Source: Palaemon carinicauda (lineage: Eukaryota; Arthropoda; Malacostraca; Decapoda; Palaemonidae). From it: DNA of 64,000 bases. Positions 23,821 through 34,991 of the stretch are shown in pieces (positions within the stretch are counted from its first letter, which is position 1; each line of letters begins with the position of its first letter). A program made the translations under genes and the position numbers. Below the pieces are notes generated by a model, which saw only the letters and a program-made list of their open reading frames with translations, ran no database searches and had not been told where the DNA came from. Where the stretch lies: assembly GCF_036898095.1 (NCBI RefSeq), contig NC_090746.1:52323859-52387858 (forward strand), in the 5' to 3' direction.

Positions 23821-25679
23821 GAGAGAACTGGGCCCGGGAGAGGGATCAGCTTGGGCTGCAGCTCCAGGACCAGGGGGTACCAGTTGCTCCGGGGCCACTT
23901 GGGAGCCACTAGGGCCGCTGTCCCTTTGAAGGTTCTCAGCTTGGAGAGGACTTTCAGCAGAAGGTTGGTGGGAGGGAACAGGTAGATCTTGGACCATCTG
24001 TTCCAGTCCAGTGACAAGGCATCCACTGCTTCTGCCTTGGGGTCCTCGTACGGGGCCACGTACCGAGGAAGTTGATTGTTGTCGCTCGTTGCGAAGAGAT
24101 CGATCTGAAGTTCTGGGACTTGGTGAGAGATGAAGGAGAATGATCTTGCGTCTAGAGACCATTCCGACTCTATCGGGCTTGTCCGAGATAGAGCATCCGC
24201 TGTCACGTTGCGGAATCCTTGTAGGTGAACTGCAGACAGGTGCCATTTCTTCTTCTCTGCCAGACGGAAGATTGGAAGAAGCACCTGATTTATCTGGGGC
24301 GATCTTGAGCCTTGGCGATTGAGACATTGAACTACCACCGAGTTGTCTAGGGTTAGACGAGTATGGATCGAGGGAGGCGGGGAGAGTTTCTTCAGAGTTA
24401 GAAGGACCGCCATGGCCTCCAAGATGTTGATGTGAAACGTCTTGAACAGGGGAGACCATGTGCCTTGAGCCTGTTTTTGGTGGGAGTGACCTCCCCAACC
24501 CTCCAGCGAAGCGTCCGTGTGGATGTTGAGTGATGGAGGTGGGTGTTGAAGAGGAATGGACCTTTTCAGGGCCTTTGCTTCCGACCACGGCTTGAGGAGA
24601 AGTCGAAGTCTGTTTGGGAGCCGTCTCTTGAGGTCTCTTCGAGCGATGGATGCAGAACGTCTCCAGACTCCCGCGGCATCCTTTAGCTGTGCACGAAGCA
24701 CTGGGTTTGTTACTGAGGCGAACTGTAGAGAGCCTAGAACTCGTTCCTGCTGGCGTCTTGAGATCCGCTTGGATTTCAGTAGTCGTTTGACAGACCCTGC
24801 TATTTCCTTCCTTTTCTTCTGGGGAATGGAAAGGCGGTGTGACTGAAGGTTCCATTGGATTCCTAACCATTGGAACTTCTGAGCTGGAGAGAGGCGAGAT
24901 TTCTTCACGTTTATCTTGAATCCCAGGTGTTCTAGGTACTGGGTGACTTTGCTGCAGGATTTTAAACAATCCTCGGGCGATGGAGCCCAGACTAGCCAAT
25001 CGTCGAGGTAGGCCATCACCTGGACGTCTCGGAGGCGAAGCTGTTGTACTATGGCGTCCGCCAGCTTTGTGAAGATCCGAGGGGCCACATTGAGGCCGAA
25101 GGGCATGGCCCTGAAGGCGTAGCTTTTCCTTTGGAGTCGAAATCCTAGGTAGGAGGAAGCGTGATGGTTCATTGGAACGTGCCAGTAGGGATCCGCCAGG
25201 TCTATGGAGACCGTGTAAGAACCTCGAGGCAGAAGGGTCCTTATCTGTTGAAGAGTCAGCATCTTGAACTTGTCGTTCGCTATGAACTTGTTGAGGGGGG
25301 ATAAGTCCAGAATGACTCTGAGTTTGTCGGAGTCTTTCTTGGGGATACAAAACAGTCTCCCTTGGAACCTGGTGGACTTTACCTTCCTTATCACCTTCTT
25401 GTTCAAGAGATCTAGGACATATTCTTCCAGAAGGGGGGTTGATTGTTGGAAGAATTGCTGAAAGGTTGGGGGTGGTTGAGTCCAACTCCAGCCTAGACCC
25501 TTCTTGACGATGCTGTGTGCCCAGGGATCGAAGGTCCAACGATCCTGGAATTGGCGGAGTCTTCCTCCCACCGGAAGCTCTTCATTGATTCTGGTGTCCC
25601 GAGGGCTTACTGCCTCGGCCGCTAGCTCCCTTTCCTCCTCTGCCTCTGGAGGGACGGCGAGACGCGTCTCTGCCTGCAC
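23742..25679 (-). CDS. DIRS-A reverse transcriptase-RNase H
   Basis: A 645-residue ORF. RT motifs in order are STRFQGRLFCIPKKDSDKLR, VILDLSPLNKF, motif A SIDLADPYWHVP, motif B FGLNVAPRIF and motif C MAYLDDWLVW. RNase H acidic residues follow in HTDASLEGWGGH, NILEAMAVLL, TLDNSVVV and TADALSR. After RNase H comes a domain with DLFATSDNNQLP, YLFPPTN and LVAPKWPRSNWYP, found in many DIRS elements and sometimes compared to DAM-like methylases. The gene overlaps gag by about 98 nt in the +1 frame. Pro in motif A is odd; copies B and E have Thr and Ala there. Confidence 0.92.
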   Translation of the reverse strand: MQAETRLAVPPEAEEERELAAEAVSPRDTRINEELPVGGRLRQFQDRWTFDPWAHSIVKKGLGWSWTQPPPTFQQFFQQSTPLLEEYVLDLLNKKVIRKVKSTRFQGRLFCIPKKDSDKLRVILDLSPLNKFIANDKFKMLTLQQIRTLLPRGSYTVSIDLADPYWHVPMNHHASSYLGFRLQRKSYAFRAMPFGLNVAPRIFTKLADAIVQQLRLRDVQVMAYLDDWLVWAPSPEDCLKSCSKVTQYLEHLGFKINVKKSRLSPAQKFQWLGIQWNLQSHRLSIPQKKRKEIAGSVKRLLKSKRISRRQQERVLGSLQFASVTNPVLRAQLKDAAGVWRRSASIARRDLKRRLPNRLRLLLKPWSEAKALKRSIPLQHPPPSLNIHTDASLEGWGGHSHQKQAQGTWSPLFKTFHINILEAMAVLLTLKKLSPPPSIHTRLTLDNSVVVQCLNRQGSRSPQINQVLLPIFRLAEKKKWHLSAVHLQGFRNVTADALSRTSPIESEWSLDARSFSFISHQVPELQIDLFATSDNNQLPRYVAPYEDPKAEAVDALSLDWNRWSKIYLFPPTNLLLKVLSKLRTFKGTAALVAPKWPRSNWYPLVLELQPKLIPLPGPVLSQQVQKSTVFASSSKIKDLHLMIFSP

Positions 25680-27540
25680 TTCTGCTTGAGCCTCTACCTT
25701 TGGGACGAAAGGTAGTCGTCTGTTGCTCGAAAGCAGGGGTGAAAACCGGTGACTGTGACAAGACCGGTTGGGTGACCAGCTGAAAGGTCTGCTGTGGCTG
25801 AGCTGCCACTTGGGGAGTAGCGGGTCCCGGAAACTGTCGTCTTGGTTGACGCTGCTGGGGTTTCTGTTTGGAGGATTTCCTCTTAGGTTGAGGTCCGTCG
25901 TCCTGAGAGGATTTCCTCTTTTTTGACATGCCCCATTTGTGGAGAAGGTTCCTATTCTCCGTGGCGGCTTTGTCGGTGATCTCCTTCACAAGGTCAGAAG
26001 GAAAGAGGTGTTTACCCCAGATGTTGGAGGAAATCAGCCTCCGGGGTTCGTGTTTCACAGTGGCACCTGCGAACACGAATTCACGACAGGCTTTCCGAGC
26101 CTTCATGAAGTGGTACATATCCTTCACCAGGGTTGCCATGTGGGATTTGGCGAGTACCATGTAGTGGTCTGGTACTCTGGTGTCACAGGCCATGATATCA
26201 AGTTGGACCTGGTGGGACATGGATGCTGCGAGCCTCTCCTTCGTATCTTGTTCCCGACGAAGGAGGTGATCGTTGAGTTTCGGGAGGTCTTCATTAAACT
26301 GACGTCCGGCGACGTCAGGATCTAGCTTTCCCACCACGAAAGTATGCTGGATGTCCTTCCAGTGTCGAGCGTCGGGGGGAGTCACTATGGAGAAGGGTCT
26401 GCACTCCTCCAGTGCAGGGCAGGCTTTTCCCTCTTCCACAGCCTTGAGGCACGCAGCGAAGGCCTTTTCCATGAATGGAAGGACTGCATCGTCGGGTGCG
26501 ACGTAGGTAGGGTGCTTCTTGCTCAGGGCCGGAAGCTTAGAGCAGGTAAAACCCCTACTTTTAAACGTATTGGCTAGCATAGCCTGGGCCTTCGCGAGAT
26601 CGAACACTATCTCCTCCTTTGGTTCGGTCTCTTCTTTAGAGGCAGGTTCAGAACGAAGCCGGACGTAACAGTCCGGGTAGGCCTCGAAGTTTGGGAAGAA
26701 CTCCACGTCTTCCAGAGGGACCGTGCCGATCTTGTCGCTGACGAAGATCCTGCCGGTCGCGATAACCATATGCTCAGCATACCTCCATGGGTTGGCGTGT
26801 GAGCAAGCGGGGAGATCCTTAACCGAGATCTTCTTCGGTTCTTTGGATCCTATCATGGACCTGATGAACTCCTGATTTTCTTTCAGCCTGTCGTCCATGA
26901 TGGCTTTGATCATCTGGAACATCTCTTGGGCAGATGGCATGGGTTCCGGGGTAGCGGAGGTAGACGGGAGAGACACTTCCGTCGGTGTAGGAGTAGGGGC
27001 GGTGATGGAAGGAGGAGCGACCTCTTGCTCCGACTCGGTGTATTCCACCTGGTCCTCATCATCTTCCGCACCTTGAGCCATAAGGGTCTTCTCCGTGCCC
27101 TCCGAAATATCCGACATGTGTTCGTCGTCCTCGGAATCCAGGTGGCACTCGTGCATGGACTGGGCCATGACTACGTCTGGTTCCACCGTAATTTGGACAG
27201 TGGGGATCAAATCCTTGGGCACCACAGAATCAGGGGAGGCCTTTGGGAACAAAAGGGACCTCATTTCTTCAGTGGCCAGGTACGGTCCGGTGGCATTCTT
27301 CTGGAAGCCACGCACCCACTTGCGTAGCTTATCCCGAGAAGTGTCCCTGACCTCCGCTGAGGGAGGGTTATGGAAGGCATCAACTAGGTGAGCCTGGCAG
27401 ACCGTACAGTTCAGCGGGTCCCAGAATTTCAAATCCCCTTTCTTGTTAGCACAAGGGGCGTGAGTCCTGCAAGCCGTATGCCCGTAGAAGTGCGGGCGTT
27501 TCACAGCGCAGAAGTCGAAGTCACACTTCATCTGCTCCTC
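25582..27540 (-). CDS. DIRS-A Gag-like protein
   Basis: About 650 residues, expected to bind and package the element RNA. The N-terminus has a Cys/His array, C-x4-C (CDFDFC), H-x3-C-x2-H-x3-C (HTACRTHAPC) and C-x2-C (NCTVC), which looks like a zinc-binding module. An acidic, proline-rich middle follows. A conserved block then runs through KKISVKDLP, NPWRYAEHM, EEVEFFPNFEAYPDCYVRLR and DPDVAGRQFNEDLPKLNDHL. The tail is basic and Q/R/G-rich. The first ATG (27531) is not conserved in copies B, D and E, and an AG splice acceptor lies at 27541-27542. The real protein may therefore begin in an upstream exon. Confidence 0.85.
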   Translation of the reverse strand, partial: EEQMKCDFDFCAVKRPHFYGHTACRTHAPCANKKGDLKFWDPLNCTVCQAHLVDAFHNPPSAEVRDTSRDKLRKWVRGFQKNATGPYLATEEMRSLLFPKASPDSVVPKDLIPTVQITVEPDVVMAQSMHECHLDSEDDEHMSDISEGTEKTLMAQGAEDDEDQVEYTESEQEVAPPSITAPTPTPTEVSLPSTSATPEPMPSAQEMFQMIKAIMDDRLKENQEFIRSMIGSKEPKKISVKDLPACSHANPWRYAEHMVIATGRIFVSDKIGTVPLEDVEFFPNFEAYPDCYVRLRSEPASKEETEPKEEIVFDLAKAQAMLANTFKSRGFTCSKLPALSKKHPTYVAPDDAVLPFMEKAFAACLKAVEEGKACPALEECRPFSIVTPPDARHWKDIQHTFVVGKLDPDVAGRQFNEDLPKLNDHLLRREQDTKERLAASMSHQVQLDIMACDTRVPDHYMVLAKSHMATLVKDMYHFMKARKACREFVFAGATVKHEPRRLISSNIWGKHLFPSDLVKEITDKAATENRNLLHKWGMSKKRKSSQDDGPQPKRKSSKQKPQQRQPRRQFPGPATPQVAAQPQQTFQLVTQPVLSQSPVFTPAFEQQTTTFRPKGRGSSRSAGRDASRRPSRGRGGKGASGRGSKPSGHQNQ

Positions 27541-27672
27541 CTGTGGAAGAAAGAGAATATGAGTATGGGGGGAGTCATAAGAATGGCTCTTAAACTAAGT
27601 TAATATTAATCATTAATCTTAACTTGATAAAGGGTGTGATGCACAGAGGATTGAGATAGGAAAGAAACATAC
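27541..27672 (-). other. DIRS-A candidate intron before gag
   Basis: On the minus strand the segment starts GTATGT and ends in a pyrimidine-rich stretch plus ACAG. It directly precedes the GAGGAGCAG codons of Gag. The same donor and acceptor arrangement occurs in copies B, D and E. Joining the flanks keeps an open frame in DIRS-A (upstream codons KDEAYGNQPGGMHG). Splicing is inferred, not shown. Confidence 0.6.
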
Positions 27673-29853
27673 TCCGTGCATCCCGCCCGGCTGGTTACCG
27701 TAAGCTTCATCCTTGGATAATCCGAGGTGGCCGAAGGCACAGGATAGAATTCCAGTAGAAGTCCATAGGGCAAATGGAATTCCATGGGAATTGTCAAGGA
27801 TAAGGTTGGGACTGAGGCCACTCAGTCCCAAATTAGGGGGCTAAAGGATCCCAAAGGGTAACTGCTTCCGGCAACCAGCCGCGCTAAGATACACGCAGCA
27901 TGCTGGAAATCTGTAGAATGCAAGAAGACAGCATGATTACCAGTAGAACAGTACTAAGGTACTGATCCATTTACGTAAACAAGCCATCTGGTTGCAGTGT
28001 AGGGCTATCAGTATTAGATGATAGCTAGTAGAAGGGGGTGCAAGTCGTCTTGACGCCTCCGGAAGGTTCCGGCAGACCTCCGGCACGCCGGAGGCCGCTC
28101 CAGCAGAGTTTCTGGCATTAGGACAGACAATATAAAAGTCAAGAGTAATACCAGGGTGGCGGCCGCCGGCACAGCGGCGGCACGCCGGCAGAGGGAGCGG
28201 CGGCTCCGGCAGCCGGAGGTTGCCGGATTGGTGACAGGAACAAGGATGGTTATAGCAGAAGCGGGTTGCCGGCAGTGGATGCCGGCACTCCGGGGGCCGG
28301 CCGGCGGGTGGACGACCAAGCTATGAGGAAGGGGGAGAGCCATCGGCTGGAAGCCGGCGGCAGGCGGCAGTCCCCCGGCACACGGAGGACTGGCGGCCAC
28401 GGGGATATGGGGTGAGTCACCAAGGTAGGAGGTGGGTATCGCCGACAGTGGAGGCGGCAAGGGACCGGCACCCGGATAGTGAAAGAGACAGAGGGAGGGA
28501 TGTAGGGGGTCCAGCCATGGACTCCCAGACATCCCCCCTGAGAGGGTGTACCCATGATAGAGGCTGACTCTATCACCCAGAAGCAGGGGCCGCAGAGGAC
28601 CGGGAGCTAGGGTAGCCCAAGGGAGGGCTAGGGGACACCCAAAGGGGGGGGGGGTGAGACCCCTGCATACAGAACACATCCAGTGGCTAACCCCATAGGA
28701 CACTATGAAGGGTATATGTACCAGAGCGGACTGTACACAGAAGCTCAAGGTAGCCCTATCATTCCACCCTAAGGAGGAGTTGTAGGACAGGGGACAGATG
28801 GGTATAGACTAACCTAAGTATAGGCTAGGCTATACAAGAGATAGGTGGGGAAGGGAGAAGAGAAGGGTCTTCCATGGAAGGGGTTCTGTACCAGAGCGGC
28901 CACTAAGGAAGGGAGGACACTCCCTAACCTAAGGTAAGGCAGCCTGACTGAAACGGTGCATGGGTACAGTTTCAGCAAGGAACAGAATAACGCTTCCAAA
29001 ACCTAACCTAGAGCAGGGATGTACGTCCTGAACTAGGAAGGATAGAAGACATATCGCTATCGCAGGAAAGTCATAGACTTAGTCCTAGCAATAGAGGAAA
29101 GACTAGCCGTTCCTCACTCTCAGGCGCAGCCCTAAGGGGGGTTCATTCCCTTAGGGAGGACAAAGAGGCGATAACATACTCTGATAAGAGCTTGATCCCC
29201 TTACGTGGTAGGGGGAGCAAGGCTACACAGAGGGAATGCCCAAGGGCAGGGGGATGAAGGAAGCATATAGGGGTCCTACATGTAGGTTAGGTTAGGAAGG
29301 CACACTAACTAACCTATCCCCTATATGGTCCCTGAAGGCGAAAACACTTGCATCACAGTCAATAGTATTGTAAAATAATGCCACTATCTTCATAAGTAAG
29401 TCTAGGATCACTGATAAAATCATGCATGAACACTAATATAGGCGCTCTGGCCTGGGGGCTATAGTAGCCAACTGGTATGGGGTCAATCGATGACCGGTAA
29501 AAAAGCGTCAAAACACGATATAAAAGTTCCTAGCTATGAAGACTAAATAAACTAATATTATCGATTAGTAAATAAGGCCGGAAGCGTTGTTGTGGCTAAC
29601 TAAATAAGGCATGCAGAACAACAACGACGCCATAAAACGGCGGGTCCGGTAGAGGCACAGCTCTGCCACAAAACAACAAATATCTCGAAAAGTAATATTT
29701 ACTTTACGGTCAGAGCTTAACTAAACAATACTGGAACCTTGTACTCAACTTTCCAGAAGAAGGCGAGGCCGAAGGTAGCGACATGATAAAGATGCAAGAC
29801 GATAAAGTGAGCACAGGGAAAATCCGTCTAAGTAAGGCGAGCTACTGTACAAA
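27673..29853 (-). other. DIRS-A long 5' leader
   Basis: About 2.2 kb between the 5' ITR and the gag intron. Apart from the short ORF at 29710-29784, no coding region is supported. The part nearest gag (about 28050-28460) is strikingly rich in GCCGGC and CCGGC motifs, which would give many overlapping hairpins in RNA. ORFs such as 28014-28748 come from this GC-rich sequence and are not conserved as protein between copies. Confidence 0.6.
29710..29784 (-). CDS. DIRS-A conserved leader mini-ORF
   Basis: A 24-codon ORF starting MSLPSASPSSGKLSTR, about 420 nt from the element 5' end. Copies B, D and E have an ATG at the equivalent place and the same SPSSGKL core. It could be a regulatory upstream ORF or the first coding exon of gag, since AG/GT follows the conserved core. 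No function is known to me. Confidence 0.5.
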   Translation of the reverse strand: MSLPSASPSSGKLSTRFQYCLVKL

Positions 29854-30685
<832 letters not shown>

Positions 30686-31987
30686 ATTCTTACAAAGTTG
30701 GTCTAGTATAAGAGTAAATATATTATTTGTGTATTTTATTTGTGTATAGCCAGCTCGTAAAATGAGTTTCACTCACATAGGTTTAAGTAAATGTATGTAA
30801 ATTACATAAGACTGTCATCATTCATTTAATTGTGTTTTCATTCAATTCAGTATATGTAAATTTACGTTATTTTTAATAATTAACTCTTTATTTCATGTAG
30901 TTTTGTCACAAAGTCTTACATAATCTCATCTAGGTATGCTGTATGACCCACACGAGGTTTTGTTTCCATGTGGTTAGAAAGTGCAGGAAAATTCTCGAAT
31001 CAGATTTGCTTTTTTTTTTTTCGTCACGAGAGGGATGGGGGTGGAGTTAGCTGAAAGTGAGTTACCTCGTCAAGTATGTGGTACCCGTCCTTGACTTGAC
31101 AAGTTGGCAACCTTGGTGCTGTAGCCCTGCCTCCACGCTTCCAGTAGGCCCAATTGGAAGTTCTTGAATGATTAAGTCAATATATATATAGCCCACAAGA
31201 ATGCATAAACAGCAGAAGAGATCCAGCCTATCCCTTAGAAAGAGCCAAATTTGCAAAGCCCTCTCTTCTCTCAAGTGTGTATAGTTAATAGCAAATTCTA
31301 TCCAATGTATATTGTGTGTAGTGTTCAAATATTGGTGATATTATTGAATGATTAGTTAAAGTGAGATTTAGGTTAAGCAGTGAAGTGTATTAAAAATTTT
31401 TGCTTAACTGTTCTGAACCTTGTTGTGAACCAAAAGACGCAAGTGTAACAGTTATACGTATGTAAATTTCATTTAGTGTTTAATCATTGCAGTGTTAAGT
31501 GTTAACTTTTCATTAATTATCAAAATTAAATATTTTTATGAATTAATTCCAGTGAAACAAGTGATTGTATAATTTTCATTGAGTAACATTTTCTTGTCTT
31601 AATATAATGTTTTGTTCAGATTTAATTTTGGTGTTAATTCTTTTGTATCATGGTTAACTTTTTATAGAATATATTTATTTTTGTAAATTGTGTATTATTT
31701 CGATCACCAATATTTTCTATTAGTACTTTACTCATAATCCCTGACTAAGAACTGAAGTAAGAGTTTGGTTTTTTAATAGTTCATATAAAGTAATCACCCA
31801 GTTTTTTTTTTTTTTTTTGAGTAACTTAAGAGGCCTTTGTTTATTCAGTGTTCATATACAGTATATTACCATCTGGGAGTTGTGTAATATTCCCAGAGCT
31901 CTGGTATTATTTTTTCAAGTGTAACAGATTTATGTAAAATTAAGCAGGTGAGTTTGGAGCTCGGGAGTTTATGTACTTCGCCAGGCG
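30686..31987. other. Intergenic DNA, no gene seen
   Basis: AT-rich sequence with one minus-strand ORF (31062-31328) that has no motif. A TATATATATA stretch near 31180 followed by pyrimidine-rich sequence could be a promoter or solo-LTR piece, but no matching repeat is present in the window to support that. Confidence 0.45.
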
Positions 31988-32450
<463 letters not shown>

Positions 32451-32518
32451 TTCATAGTAGCTCTCCTAGCCTTTTGTTTGTTCCCAGTGATCTGAGTATT
32501 TCTTGTACTTCCTTCAAG

Positions 32519-32620
32519 ATGTCTCGGCCTTTTGCTTCACCTTCTTCTGGAAAGTTGATTACCAGGTTATTGTATTGTTTAAATAAGCTCTGGCCGTCGA
32601 GTAATGATTTTTTACGCTAA
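32519..32620 (+). CDS. DIRS-B leader mini-ORF
   Basis: A 33-codon ORF starting MSRPFASPSSGKLITR, about 430 nt from the element 5' end, the counterpart of the mini-ORFs in DIRS-A, D and E. Here the stop is displaced and the reading frame is longer. Function unknown. Confidence 0.45.
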   Translation: MSRPFASPSSGKLITRLLYCLNKLWPSSNDFLR

Positions 32621-34842
32621 AATCTCGTGTTTTGTGGCCGAGTTGTGCCTTGCCCGGAGGCGCCATTTTACGGCGCTGCTGTTCGCTTATTTAGATAGGC
32701 AGAACAGCCTTATCCAGCCTTATAACTAAGTTAAATCTTTAGTTATTTAGTCTTCATTATTAGGAAGAAGTTATATTATGCCGATAGTAGTCTTCGGCGC
32801 TCTTAGTTAGCCGACCCCATACTAGCCTTTCAGCCTAGCATAGGCCGCAGTCTAGTGTTCATGTTTACTTCTGCATGATATAATAAGTGTTCCTAGTGTT
32901 TATGTTAATGAAGATATAGGCATTTTTAAACATATACAAGATTCAGTGTTGCACATATTTTCGCCTTCGAGGGACCATACAAGGGACGGTGCCTGGTCCA
33001 GCCAGGCCACACCTAACCCAACTCTGAGACCCTTATATGCTTCCTTATCTCCCTTACCTTAGGGTAACCTCCCTCTGGGTAGCCTTGCTATTCCTACCTC
33101 CTTACCCGAACTATTTCGGGTAGGTTAGGCTAGGTAGTTCTTTCCTCTTCCCTCCCATAGTGTATGGGGGAATTTCGGTCAGAACCCCAGAGTACTTATT
33201 GTTCATCACAGTCCACCCCTAAGGAATGTCTTTCCCTTGGGGTATTGACTGAGACTGAAGGTGGGGGGGCCTAGCCCTTCCCCCTAGACTGCTCTTGGTT
33301 GGGACTCGTCCCTTCCTCCTGTAGCCTAGCGATATGCATCCCCAGCCTTACCTAATCTAGGAGGAGTTCTCCTGGTTTAGGTTAGGCCTTGGGGGTTTCT
33401 GTTTTATTATAGTTTAGGACAGTACACCAGTTCTGTTCCTACTCTGAGCTAACCTACCCTAGGGTTGGAGAGCACTTCTCTCCTGCCTGGGTAGTATAGA
33501 AAAGAGATTCCCCCACCCTTTGGGAGCTTTAGGGTCGCAATCCCTTCTGCCCCCTCACCCTCTCCACCCCCCCCTACCCCACTCTATCCTTTGTGTCAGC
33601 TTGCCTTCACACCCCTGTCCGCTGTCCTACAATTCCCCCTCAGGGAGAATTGTAGGTTAAGCTGCGCTCTCCTGCCTGGGTGGCCGCTCTGCTACACTTC
33701 CCCCTCATAATCGGACTATGGGGTTGTGTTAGCGGCCGCCCTGCCGGCAGAAGATCACCCCCCCCCCCCCCCCCCCCCCGTTTTGAGTGTTCTCTGATCC
33801 TCCCTTGGATTACCATAGGCACCCAGCCGTCTGCCGGCTCCCTGCCGTCGAATGATAGGTTTCCCCCCCCCCCCCCATCATGAGTACACTCCTTCCGGAG
33901 GAAAGCTGGTTGGGTATCGAACATTAGCCTTCCTTCTTCCCTCATTATCTTTCTCTCTTCTATCATGGGGCCCGTCCCCTGCCGGCGACCACCGCCGGCA
34001 CGCCAGGTGACTCCCTACTGCATAGGACGTTCCTATCTCAGGATTACCTAAGGCAACACCCTGCCGGCTGCTGGGGGCTGCCGCCCCTTGCTGCCGCTAG
34101 CCGCCAGCATCCCAGGTGAGCTTCCTACTTCATAGGACTTCCTGTCTGAGGACCAACTATGGCTTCAGCCTGCCGGCTGCCGGGGGCTGCCGCCCCTTGC
34201 CGCCGCTACCGGCGACCGCCGCCCCTTACCGCCGCCGCCGCCGTCGGCTTCTCAGACACCTTCCATCTTATGTATCCAGTTAGGTTCACCATCGCCGACA
34301 GCCCTGCCGGCGACCTGCCGCCCTGCCGGCGGTCACCCCTATAAGTGTTTCCTACCTCTCTACTGCTCAGTGTGTAGCCTTGATGGATTCGACCCGCCGG
34401 ACCAGGCCTCCGGCTTGCCGCTGGCTTGCCGGCAACGCTCCGCGACTTCCAGGGACAAGCACCCCTTGCCCCCGGCTGCCGGCCCCGTGCCGGCAGTTGA
34501 CCTATACATCCATATAGCCAGACTGATCTTCTTTGCTGTTTCATACCCTGAAGACAGTGTCTGAGCTGTATGAGTGTACAATACAATGTTTCCAGCATAC
34601 TCTGTGCTTCTCAGTGCAGTCTCTTACCGGGACCTTCCCAATATTGAGGGGTTTATCCTATTTTCCCCTCCTTCATCTTGGTTCTGAACGATTTCAGACC
34701 TTCTCTACTCTGTAGACAATTCCTTTATAAGGAAGCCTAGTCTGGCTTCCCCATAGGGATACCATTCCCTCTACTAGAACCTCAGGTCCTAAGGAATTGT
34801 CGGCAGAAAAGGTCGCGGTACCTGGCTGGACGGGATACACAA
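32621..34842 (+). other. DIRS-B 5' leader
   Basis: Non-coding leader that aligns by eye with that of DIRS-D. It contains C homopolymers at 33758-33779 and about 33863-33877, and a block rich in GCCGGC motifs (33720-34500). ORFs in this part are low-complexity Pro/Arg/Ala sequences without conservation. The empty counterpart of the Mutator-like insertion in DIRS-D lies near 34570-34600. Confidence 0.6.
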
Positions 34843-34991
34843 GTATGTCTTCCTACTTCTTTTCTAGCTCACCTATCCGGAGCTCACATAACACAAATTC
34901 TAAGTTTAAGAATTAGATAAGGAATCTGAAGTTAAGAGTAATGTAAGTCATGACTCTATTTCCATGTACTCATGTCCTCTTTCTTTTACAG
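34843..34991 (+). other. DIRS-B candidate intron before gag
   Basis: Starts GTATGT and ends TTCTTTTACAG, 149 nt, placed immediately before the GAGCAG codons of Gag. Same position and borders as in copies A, D and E. Confidence 0.6.

Noticed and set aside
22771..25539. A single 922-residue minus-strand ORF in DIRS-A
   Set aside because: Only the C-terminal about 349 residues have recombinase motifs. The upstream part is an open alternative frame across the RT gene (Ser/Pro-rich shadow), also seen in copies B and E.
28014..28748. 244-residue minus-strand Pro/Leu/Ala-rich ORF, and its counterparts at 52570-53202
   Set aside because: Lies in the GC-rich leader, is low complexity and is not in the same reading arrangement in copies B and D. 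Treated as leader sequence.
31062..31800. Possible solo LTR (TATA-like tract and pyrimidine-rich region)
   Set aside because: No second copy, no clear TG..CA borders and no target duplication could be found in the window.
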